Shown here in pieces: positions 1-5,155 of a stretch of 9,890 bases of DNA. The position numbers were made by a program, and so were the translations under genes. The stretch spans positions 1-9,890 of the forward strand of contig DMKW01000081.1 in NCBI GenBank assembly GCA_003454135.1. Reading direction: 5' to 3'. Every line of letters begins with the position of its first letter. Within the stretch, counting starts at the first letter, position 1. Source of the DNA: Microbacteriaceae bacterium (GTDB lineage: Bacteria > Actinomycetota > Actinomycetes > Actinomycetales > Microbacteriaceae). The notes beneath the pieces are model-generated. The model was not told where the DNA came from, did no database searches, and saw nothing but the letters and a program-made list of their open reading frames with translations.

Positions 1-263
1 AAAGTCCCTTTTGACTACCGATTTGATGATTTAGGCGGCATTTTTTCGCTCGTGAGCGCTCTCATTGCCGGTGAGCGGTCTCGAGCGGGCGCCTCGCCCC
101 TGCGCTTGTCCCGTTCGGCATCGGTCCGACCCCCGTTTCAGCCGCGCAATGATATTCTCTGGGTCTGATTGCCCACCGTGTCGCCGACGAACCCTCTTTT
201 GGGGGCTTTCCCCGGCGGCAGGTGCTCCCTTAGGTTCGGGGCAGGCGAGTTGAAGGGGAGCAC
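1..263. other. No gene seen; 5' flank of NERD-domain gene 1
   Basis: I see no convincing gene in this stretch. The first 50 bases are clearly more AT-rich than the rest of the window and include a run of six T at 41-46, followed by a short hairpin (CGCTC-GT-GAGCG, 47-58). This could be the edge of an upstream gene's terminator or a promoter region, but the window is cut too close to tell. A short open frame at 65-253 has no recognisable protein character and no ribosome binding site. The right-hand part, from about 171, resembles the upstream region of the second NERD gene and is described separately. Confidence 0.5.
197..236 (+). promoter_or_regulatory. Putative promoter region of NERD gene 1, resembling that of gene 2
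   Basis: A -10-like hexamer TAGGTT (231-236) lies 27 nt before the ATG at 264. A TTTTGGGGGCT element starts at 197, and GGTGC lies at 221-225. The paralogous gene downstream has the same elements in the same order at nearly the same distances: TTTTGGGGCT from 918, GGTGC, TAGAGT at 950-955, and ATG 26 nt later. No good -35 hexamer is seen at 17-18 nt, so the promoter call rests on the shared arrangement. The upstream element could be an activator site or an alternative sigma -35. Confidence 0.35.
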
Positions 264-893
264 ATGACTAACGTCGCCTCGCGCGAGGGCGCAGAGCCGG
301 CCGTCGGTGGCGATGCGCCGCCGAGACGTGTCTCGCAGTTGCTTTCTCCAAACTCGTGGAACCTCTTTCGCCGTGACGCCGCGCCGGCCAGACCTCGAGG
401 CTGGCCTCGCCGCATCCCCGCCGAAGTCGAAGTGGCGCGAATCCTCGGTGAGCTCGGCGAGGGCTGGACGATCCTGCGGGCATCGGATGGGCTCGCCGAC
501 TTCGGCGCGGACTTCCTCGTGGTGGGACAATCCGGCATCTTCACCATCAGTGCGGCGCGACCGGCGGGCGGAAACATCTGGGTGGACGAGAACGTGCTCT
601 GGCAGAACGGGCGCCCGACCGACCACGTGCGCACCGCGCGTCGCCACGCCGAACGCGCGGCGTCGGTGCTCGCCGGATTCTCGGGAATACCGGTGAATGT
701 GGCTCCGGTCATTGTTCTTCTCGACCCGGACGACATATCGTTCGGCGGCGACCCGGCGCGACGCGTGAGAGTGCTGCCGTCCGACCTTCTCGTGCGGTCG
801 CTCGCCGAGAGCCGTCCCGTGCACTCGCCAGAAGCGACCGCCTACTTCGCGATGATCGCCGAAGAGTGCTCCACGTGGAGCGCCCTGCGCTGA
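264..893 (+). CDS. Degenerate NERD-domain-like protein (short paralog)
   Basis: This 209-residue protein is a paralog of the next gene. Shared stretches are the opening (MTNVASREG against MTEVAAREG), the domain start (AEVEVARIL against GEIEVARVL), the core strand ending SGIFTI, the helix HVRTARRHAERAASVLAG, and the end (AEECSTW against AEERSTW). NERD domains are nuclease-related, restriction-endonuclease-like folds. In this copy the DIDH motif of the neighbour reads GADF (residues 81-84), and the lysine of the neighbour's TKNH is alanine (residue 98), so nuclease activity is unlikely. Glu54 and Glu56 of the EVE start motif remain. The protein stops exactly where the neighbour continues into its linker and membrane anchor, so it should be soluble. 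The start is supported by AAGGGGAG at 253-260. It could be an inactive partner or regulator of the second protein, or a gene under decay; the frame is intact and no frameshift is seen. The function is unknown. Confidence 0.75.
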   Translation: MTNVASREGAEPAVGGDAPPRRVSQLLSPNSWNLFRRDAAPARPRGWPRRIPAEVEVARILGELGEGWTILRASDGLADFGADFLVVGQSGIFTISAARPAGGNIWVDENVLWQNGRPTDHVRTARRHAERAASVLAGFSGIPVNVAPVIVLLDPDDISFGGDPARRVRVLPSDLLVRSLAESRPVHSPEATAYFAMIAEECSTWSALR

Positions 894-906
894 CGTGCCC
901 ACACCG

Positions 907-930
907 GGCAGCACCCGTTTTGGGGCTGCC
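907..930 (+). terminator. Possible hairpin terminator after NERD gene 1
   Basis: GGCAGC (907-912) pairs with GCTGCC (925-930), and inside it CCC (914-916) pairs with GGG (922-924) around a GTTTT loop, with one bulged A. The hairpin lies 13 nt after the first gene's stop. There is no T-run after it, and it overlaps the TTTTGGGG element shared with the upstream region of gene 1, so it may belong to the promoter of gene 2 instead. Confidence 0.3.
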
Positions 931-955
931 GCACCAAGGCGCCGGTGCCTAGAGT
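918..955 (+). promoter_or_regulatory. Putative promoter region of NERD gene 2
   Basis: A -10-like TAGAGT (950-955) lies 26 nt before the ATG at 982, with TTTTGGGGCT upstream from 918 and GGTGC just before the hexamer. The same arrangement precedes gene 1 (TTTTGGGGGCT from 197, TAGGTT 231-236, ATG at 264). Two paralogs each keeping this layout suggests co-regulated separate transcription rather than a single operon. Confidence 0.4.
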
Positions 956-981
956 CGAAGACATCGGAGCTTGGGGGAGCG

Positions 982-1863
982 ATGACTGAGGTGGCGGCGC
1001 GTGAGGGCATTCAGCCCGTCACACTAGACGCGCTCGAGGTCTCGCCGCGCGACAGCGAACCGTCGCTGCGTTCCCGCGGCCCCGCCTATTCCGTGATTCG
1101 GGAGTGCCTGAGAGTGCAGGAGCAGGCGACGCCGCTCGGCACATACGCCCGTCTCGTCGGGCGGAGCCCGTTGTATCCGGCCGCTCGGAGCTGGTACCAC
1201 GGCGCCCTCGGCGAGATCGAGGTCGCGCGCGTGTTGTCGCGCCTCGGAAGCGAGTGGACCGTGCTGCACGCCGTTCCTGTCGGCTCCGGCAAGTCGGACA
1301 TCGATCACGTGGTGATCGGTCCGGCCGGAATCTTCACCATCAACACGAAGAACCACGCCGACCACAAGATCTTCGTCTCCGGAAGCACCTTCATGGTGAG
1401 CGGCCAGAAGCACGATCACCTGCGCAACGCCCTTCACGAGGCGGAGAGGGCCTCCCGTCTCTTGAGCGGCGTGACCGGTCGGCCAGTGACCGTCACGCCA
1501 CTCATCGTCGTCGTGAATCCCGCCTCGATCACGATCGGCCGCAAGCGCCCCACCGTGACGGTGCTGGCCTCGAGCCGACTCCGACGCTGGCTCGTCGCCC
1601 GCCCGCGAATTATGTCGGCGAGGGCCGTCACGCACTTCTCGATGTTCGCCGAGGAACGCAGCACCTGGCACACCCAGCCGCTTGCCGACGACGACGCCGT
1701 TCCCTATCTGCAGCGATTCGACCGCTTGCGCCGGGAGGTGGATGCCGCGAAGACGCGATCGCTGATCTGGCTCCTCGGATTCGTCGCGGCCTTCATCCTG
1801 TGCTTCGACCTTCTGCTGCCGGGCATTCTCGACCTCCTCGCGGGACTGCTGCACCTTCTCTAA
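982..1863 (+). CDS. NERD-domain protein with C-terminal membrane anchor
   Basis: This 293-residue protein has a NERD (nuclease-related) domain at about residues 70-200. Motifs in order are GEIE (Glu78 and Glu80), DIDHVVIGP (Asp106, Asp108, His109), and INTKNH (Lys123), followed by a helical segment rich in Arg and Glu. This acidic-acidic-Lys pattern is typical of the restriction-endonuclease-like fold, so nucleic-acid cleavage is plausible but not proven. The extreme C-terminus (about 260-293) is a long hydrophobic stretch that should anchor the protein in the membrane. A basic segment (FDRLRREVDAAKTR) lies just before it, which would place the domain on the cytoplasmic side. The start at 982 is chosen because GGGGGAG lies at 973-979 and its N-terminus matches the paralog upstream; the frame is also open upstream to 895 without a matching start. 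NERD proteins occur in many bacteria with mostly unknown roles, some linked to defence or plasmids. The function here is unknown. Confidence 0.85.
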   Translation: MTEVAAREGIQPVTLDALEVSPRDSEPSLRSRGPAYSVIRECLRVQEQATPLGTYARLVGRSPLYPAARSWYHGALGEIEVARVLSRLGSEWTVLHAVPVGSGKSDIDHVVIGPAGIFTINTKNHADHKIFVSGSTFMVSGQKHDHLRNALHEAERASRLLSGVTGRPVTVTPLIVVVNPASITIGRKRPTVTVLASSRLRRWLVARPRIMSARAVTHFSMFAEERSTWHTQPLADDDAVPYLQRFDRLRREVDAAKTRSLIWLLGFVAAFILCFDLLLPGILDLLAGLLHLL

Positions 1864-1879
1864 GCTACGCTCGACCGCT

Positions 1880-1895
1880 CGTTCGGCTCCGAACG
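1880..1895 (+). terminator. Weak hairpin after NERD gene 2
   Basis: CGTTC (1880-1884) pairs with GAACG (1891-1895) around a six-base loop GGCTCC. It lies 16 nt after the stop codon of the NERD gene. There is no T-run, so termination is only a possibility. A longer-range pair GCTACGC (1864-1870) with GCGTAGC (1931-1937) encloses it. Confidence 0.25.
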
Positions 1896-1948
1896 GAGGG
1901 CCGAAGGTCCCATACCGCGCGGCCGTGCCCGCGTAGCGTCTCGCCGGC

Positions 1949-2118
1949 TGGAAGGAGCAAGTGCTCGCCCTCACCGACGGGCTCGGCGTGGATGTCGCGA
2001 TCGAGGCCGTCGGAATTCCGCAGACGTTCACGATGTGTGTCGACATCGTGCGGCCGGCCATGTGGCCAACGTCGGTGTGCACGGGCACCCGGTGGAGCTC
2101 GCGCTGCAGAACCTCTGG
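1949..2118 (+). pseudogene. Remnant of a zinc-dependent alcohol dehydrogenase
   Basis: Two reading frames together give about 57 residues of the nucleotide-binding (Rossmann) region of a medium-chain, zinc-dependent alcohol dehydrogenase. The first part (1949-2056) reads EQVLALTDGLGVDVAIEAVG and continues to CVDIVRP. The second (2059-2118, another frame) reads HVANVGVHGHPVELALQNLW. The usual family sequence at the junction is RPGGHVANVG, so about four bases are missing between the CGG CCG codons (2051-2056) and CAT at 2059. A stop codon lies in frame at 1934, and similarity ends after the Trp at 2118. The zinc-binding N-terminal domain and the C-terminal part are absent. A GTG start at 1961 with GGAG ahead would make only a short out-of-frame product. 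This is a dead fragment, presumably left by a deletion or a past insertion event. Whether the full gene exists elsewhere in the genome cannot be seen. Confidence 0.8.
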
Positions 2119-2129
2119 ACCCGACTGTG

Positions 2130-2181
2130 CCCGTTCGTCAGGCTTGTGCGCGCTCGACCGGGCACAAACCTGACGAACGGG
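2130..2181. repeat. 20-bp inverted repeat (strong hairpin)
   Basis: The arm at 2130-2149 pairs with 2162-2181 over 20 positions with one mismatch (C2143 opposite A2168), around a 12-base loop. The outer part is CCCGTTCGTCAGG and its complement. There is no T-run after it. It lies directly after the alcohol dehydrogenase remnant and about 40 bases before the rpsO promoter candidate. It may be the old terminator of the lost dehydrogenase gene, a terminator insulating rpsO, or a dispersed repeat. Confidence 0.65.
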
Positions 2182-2220
2182 AACAATCGAGAGCGGGGCG
2201 CCCGAGGTGCTGTCCTCTGC

Positions 2221-2312
2221 TAAACTCACAAGGTTGCCGTCGAACGGCCGCGGATAAAGAGAGCTCGCACATCCAGTGACGGGCACCGCGCAACGAGTGA
2301 GAGGGGCCATCT
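2221..2312 (+). promoter_or_regulatory. Promoter candidate and leader of rpsO
   Basis: TAAACT at 2221-2226 is a good -10 hexamer; no clear -35 is present at the expected distance (2198-2203 reads GCGCCC). If transcription starts a few bases later, the leader is about 80 nt. It contains a stable hairpin GCCGT-CGA-ACGGC (2236-2248), a CCGCGG at 2247-2252 that could pair with CCGCG at about 2286-2290, and a GAGAGGGG ribosome binding site just before the ATG at 2313. S15 is known to control its own translation through structured leaders in several bacterial phyla, so autoregulation is possible, but I cannot match this leader to a known class. Confidence 0.35.
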
Positions 2313-2582
2313 ATGCCATTAGCACCAGATGCCAAGAAGACGATTATCGACGAGTACGCCACCCATCCTGGTGATACCGGAAGCCCCGAGGTGCAGGTCG
2401 CAATGCTGACCGCACGCATCAAGGATCTCACCGAGCACTTGAAAGAGCACAAGCACGACCACCACTCACGTCGTGGCCTGCTTCTGCTCGTTGGCCAGCG
2501 TCGTCGCCTGCTGGGCTACCTGCAGGACATCGACATCTCGCGTTACCGTTCGCTCATCGAGCGACTCGGCCTGCGCCGCTAG
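2313..2582 (+). CDS. rpsO: 30S ribosomal protein S15
   Basis: This 89-residue protein is full length for S15. It carries the family's hallmark features: GDTGSPEVQVAMLTARI near residues 20-36, then the LTEHLKEHKHDHHSRRGLL region around residues 38-56, then LVGQRRRLLGYL and the YRSLIERLGLRR end. S15 binds 16S rRNA early in 30S subunit assembly, contacting helices 20-22, and helps form bridge B4 with the 50S subunit. The start follows a purine-rich GAGAGGGG, and the gene has its own promoter candidate and terminator, so it is probably a single-gene transcript. In many bacteria rpsO is followed by pnp (polynucleotide phosphorylase). Here the next gene is a convergent IclR regulator, so that neighbourhood is broken or rearranged. 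Confidence 0.99.
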   Translation: MPLAPDAKKTIIDEYATHPGDTGSPEVQVAMLTARIKDLTEHLKEHKHDHHSRRGLLLLVGQRRRLLGYLQDIDISRYRSLIERLGLRR

Positions 2583-2618
2583 GTTTCGCCTGGTCGCGCC
2601 GGATCTCGATCTGGCTCG

Positions 2619-2648
2619 AAGGCCCGCCCCGTATACGGGGCGGGCCTT
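2619..2648. terminator. Perfect palindromic terminator between rpsO and the IclR gene
   Basis: All 30 bases form a perfect palindrome: AAGGCCCGCCCCGTA (2619-2633) and its complement. In practice this is a very stable GC-rich stem closing on a small loop, followed by TTTC on the plus strand. It lies 36 nt after the rpsO stop. The convergent IclR gene ends at 2692, so the symmetric stem can serve transcripts from both sides. The plus-strand T-run is only three bases, short for a classic intrinsic terminator but common in high-GC actinobacteria. Confidence 0.9.
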
Positions 2649-2691
2649 TCGCGTCGCGGCGCCGCCTCGATCGGACTTCCCGCGGCCGGTT

Positions 2692-3429
2692 TCAGGCGAG
2701 CAGCGGGGCGAGCACGCGAGAGCCATCGTGCAGGTGCTCGAGCACATCGCCAGGGCGCTCGACCCTTGCCAGCGGCGAGGAGAAGCACAGGCCTGCGACG
2801 AGCGCCCCGGCCGTGTCCCTGATCGGCACGGCGAGGCATCCGTAGCCGGGGGTCAGCTCGCCGAGCTGAACGGCGTAGCCGCGGGCTCGCGTGTCGCGAA
2901 GGAGAGCGGCGACCTCCGCCGTCGGCCGTTCGATGCTCGCGCTCGCCATGATGCCGGCCTCGTCGAGTTCGAGAAGCAGCAGCCTCCCCATCGCGGAGGC
3001 GTCGATGAATCGCTCGACCCGCGCCGGGTTGCTGAGCGGGAAGTCCGGGTCGACGTCGACCACGCGAAGTCGCGATTCGTCGTAGCGCGCGAGGTGGATT
3101 CCGCCGCGGATGCGCGACCGCAATCCATCGATGACGTCACGAGCCGCCTGGGGCGGTCGCGCGGGCCCGGACGAGCCGACAAGCTGGGCGACCTTGGTGC
3201 CGAGGGCGAAACCACTCAGGTCGGCGAGGCGAACGAGATATTCCTCTTGCACGAGGAGGTTGAGCAGCCGATAGGTGGTCGCCCGCGGGAACCCCAGGTT
3301 CTGGCTCACCTCGCGTGCGGTCACCCCGGGCCCACACCTTGCGACCTCTTCGAGCACGACGAGCGCACTGTGGATGGCCTTCGGCTGGCGCGCTCTCACG
3401 TCAGCGATGTGGTCCGGCGCCGAGGTCAT
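2692..3429 (-). CDS. IclR-family transcriptional regulator
   Basis: The 245-residue protein has the usual IclR size and layout. A winged helix-turn-helix spans about residues 17-75 (KAIHSALVVLEEVA, then TAREVSQNLGFPRATTYRLL as the recognition region). An effector-binding domain fills 80-245. Typical family stretches are DASAMGRLLLLELD (143-156) and GELTPGYGCLAVPIRD (190-205). IclR proteins bind a small ligand in the C-terminal domain and act as repressors or activators, often of a neighbouring catabolic operon. The ATG overlaps the TGA of the upstream permease gene by four bases (ATGA, 3426-3429). It has only a weak purine stretch before it, so translation is probably coupled to the permease. 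Its likely targets are the divergent promoters at 4941-5151, which contain a perfect inverted repeat. An amine or its aldehyde or acid product is a reasonable guess for the ligand; this is inference. Confidence 0.93.
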   Translation of the reverse strand: MTSAPDHIADVRARQPKAIHSALVVLEEVARCGPGVTAREVSQNLGFPRATTYRLLNLLVQEEYLVRLADLSGFALGTKVAQLVGSSGPARPPQAARDVIDGLRSRIRGGIHLARYDESRLRVVDVDPDFPLSNPARVERFIDASAMGRLLLLELDEAGIMASASIERPTAEVAALLRDTRARGYAVQLGELTPGYGCLAVPIRDTAGALVAGLCFSSPLARVERPGDVLEHLHDGSRVLAPLLA

Positions 3430-4940
3430 CCCCGGTCCGCTGCTCTTCCCGGGGGGTCGGGAACGGTGCCGCCGAGCACGTCATCCGCCGTCGTCTCGTC
3501 GAAGACTCCGATTGTGTATCTCAGCCAGGGGTTGCGAACGCGCGCCCAGCCATAGAGTGCCACCCCGACGATCATGATTCCGAGAAACAGCCACACGCCG
3601 AGCGAGCTCGCGCTCACGCTCTGCGAGCCGAGGTACACGGCGAGTCCGATCGCCAGGAGAGCGCTGGCCCCGAGGGCGCGCAGGCCGACCCAGAAAGTGA
3701 GTTCCCCGATTCGCCGCAGGAAGACGAATGCGGCGAGGCACACGAGCACGTAGGAGGTGATGTACCCGGAGACGGAACACACCAGCAGCACGCCCATCGC
3801 ATCCCAGACTCCGCTCCCGGAGGCGATCACGAGCAGGGGAACGACGACGAGCATCGGCACGACCGCGACGGCCGCGACGAACGGTGTGTGAAGTCGGGGG
3901 TGCGTGCGGCCGAAGACGGCGGGGATGAAACCGTCGCGCGACATCGAGAACACCACGCGCACGAGCGCGGTCGTGGAGGCCACGGCGCAGGCGAAGAACG
4001 AGGTCGCGATGCTCGCATCGAGCACGAGACCGGTCCACTCCACCCCGTAGGCGTTCGTCAGCGTATTGACCGGCGAGTCCGAGCCCGTGATCGAAAGCCC
4101 GATCGCCGAGAAGCCCACCAGCTGGCTGTAGGTCGCAAGCAGGTAGAGGACCCCGGAGACGACGACGGTCCACACAATGGCGCGGGGCACGTTCGCGAAC
4201 GGCCGCTTCGCCTCGACCCCGAGACTCGATGCGCTTTCGAATCCCACGAAGGCCATGAGGGCGAGCACCACGCCGGTCGCGAAATCGCCGGGCTTCGCGT
4301 CGCCGATCGACAGCACCGACCAGTTGATGCCGCCGCCCTGTCGAACGAGCACGGCGATCACGAGCACGAGGATGAGTGCGACGGATGCAGACTCCACGAG
4401 CAGGGTGACCCGCGTCGACAGGCGGATGCCGCGCGCGAGCACGAGGAAGCACACTGCGGCGAGCACCACGATGAGCGCGCTCACGAGCAGCGCGGAGTCC
4501 GCGGCGCCCCGCACGAAGTGGCCGACGAGCGTGGCGAGAAACAGCCCGGATCCCGCGAGGGAGAACATCGCCACGAATCCGTAGCCGACGAGCATCGCGA
4601 CTCCCGTGAAGAACGATGCGGCAGTTCCGAGCCCTTTGGACACGAAGGTGTAGAGCGAACCCGCCGCCGACATCCGCCTCGTGAACTGGTTGACGGTCGT
4701 CGCCACCAGGAGGGACAGCAGCAGGGCGCCGGCGACGGCCCAGACCGTGCCGCGACCAGCGACCGCGGCAACGATGGCGGGAATCGTCGTCGCGGCAGCC
4801 GAGGGGGCGACGGCCGACACCGACTGCGCGAGAACATCGAGAAAGCCCAGGCTGCGACGGGCCAGCCCGGCCATGGGGGACCGGCTGGTAACGCCCGTCA
4901 CCCTCGGCGGATGGGCGACGGCGCGCTCGAGTGCAGTCAT
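3426..4940 (-). CDS. APC-superfamily amino acid/amine permease
   Basis: This 504-residue integral membrane protein has about 12 hydrophobic segments and the features of the amino acid-polyamine-organocation superfamily. They are a TM1 with the unwound SAVAPSAAAT stretch (about 42-51), AAGSLYTFVSKGLG (92-105), and the TM6 motif FVGFESASSLGVEAKRP (231-247) followed by NVPRAI. Such carriers import amino acids or amines by H+ or Na+ symport or by exchange; the substrate cannot be read from sequence. I chose the ATG at 4940 because the complementary strand has GGAG six bases before it (GGAGACCACAATG), although the frame stays open further upstream to 5429 through non-permease sequence. The gene overlaps the IclR gene by four bases, so the two form an operon divergent from the second permease and amine oxidase. 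The C-terminal tail (FDETTADDV to the end) is hydrophilic and probably cytoplasmic. Confidence 0.92.
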   Translation of the reverse strand: MTALERAVAHPPRVTGVTSRSPMAGLARRSLGFLDVLAQSVSAVAPSAAATTIPAIVAAVAGRGTVWAVAGALLLSLLVATTVNQFTRRMSAAGSLYTFVSKGLGTAASFFTGVAMLVGYGFVAMFSLAGSGLFLATLVGHFVRGAADSALLVSALIVVLAAVCFLVLARGIRLSTRVTLLVESASVALILVLVIAVLVRQGGGINWSVLSIGDAKPGDFATGVVLALMAFVGFESASSLGVEAKRPFANVPRAIVWTVVVSGVLYLLATYSQLVGFSAIGLSITGSDSPVNTLTNAYGVEWTGLVLDASIATSFFACAVASTTALVRVVFSMSRDGFIPAVFGRTHPRLHTPFVAAVAVVPMLVVVPLLVIASGSGVWDAMGVLLVCSVSGYITSYVLVCLAAFVFLRRIGELTFWVGLRALGASALLAIGLAVYLGSQSVSASSLGVWLFLGIMIVGVALYGWARVRNPWLRYTIGVFDETTADDVLGGTVPDPPGRAADRG

Positions 4941-5024
4941 TGTGGTCTCCGGCTCGGTTGTACACACCGTAGGAGACGGCTGTTGCGCGGTCGCTACGAG
5001 CGTGTTTCGAACGCGTGATATCCA

Positions 5025-5054
5025 AATGAGACAGACCGAGAACACCGTCTCATT
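5025..5054. promoter_or_regulatory. Inverted repeat, candidate IclR operator in divergent region
   Basis: AATGAGAC (5025-5032) and GTCTCATT (5047-5054) are perfect inverted copies separated by 14 bases. They lie in the 211-bp region between the two divergent permease starts (4940 and 5152), where a regulator controlling both transcripts would bind. The 22-base centre-to-centre arm distance is about two helical turns, which suits a dimer of dimers, as IclR proteins often bind. The core GAGAC/GTCTC recurs as GTCTCC (4945-4950) and GGAGAC (4972-4977), though the former doubles as the permease ribosome binding site. No clear -10/-35 pair could be assigned for either direction. Confidence 0.5.
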
Positions 5055-5110
5055 CCACCGCGACGGATGTTTACGGTGCGGGAACGGAGACGCAACAGGC
5101 GCGGAGAACC

Positions 5111-5155
5111 ATGGCTGGTATTCCTGCAGTTTCCCCAACCCTGGAGCAGCCATGA
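5111..5155 (+). CDS. Possible 14-residue leader peptide coupled to permease
   Basis: The ATG at 5111 has a GGAG four bases ahead (GGAGAACCATG) and opens a 14-codon frame, MAGIPAVSPTLEQP. Its TGA overlaps the ATG of the permease gene (ATGA, 5152-5155). The permease ribosome binding site (GGAG at 5143-5146) lies inside this frame. Ribosomes reading the small ORF would therefore uncover or deliver translation to the permease start. There is no run of one amino acid codon as in classic attenuators; three prolines are present. A 14-codon ORF could arise by chance, so the case rests on the ribosome binding site and the exact overlap. It is too short for gene finders. Confidence 0.4.
   Translation: MAGIPAVSPTLEQP

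Noticed and set aside
1024..2310. 428-residue minus-strand frame over NERD gene 2 and the dehydrogenase remnant
   Set aside because: It is antisense to a recognisable gene and reads through the 20-bp inverted repeat. No domain is seen.
2473..3555. 360-residue plus-strand frame crossing rpsO and the IclR gene
   Set aside because: It overlaps rpsO and the strong terminator in a different frame and lies antisense to a clear IclR gene.
3315..5018. 567-residue plus-strand open frame opposite the leftward permease
   Set aside because: It is the antisense of a membrane protein in GC-rich DNA. Its product is rich in His, Glu, Asp and Arg without any domain, and it has no ribosome binding site.
4681..5151. 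Upstream extension of the rightward permease frame
   Set aside because: It runs antisense to the other permease and has no membrane character. GGAG five bases before 5152 marks the real start.
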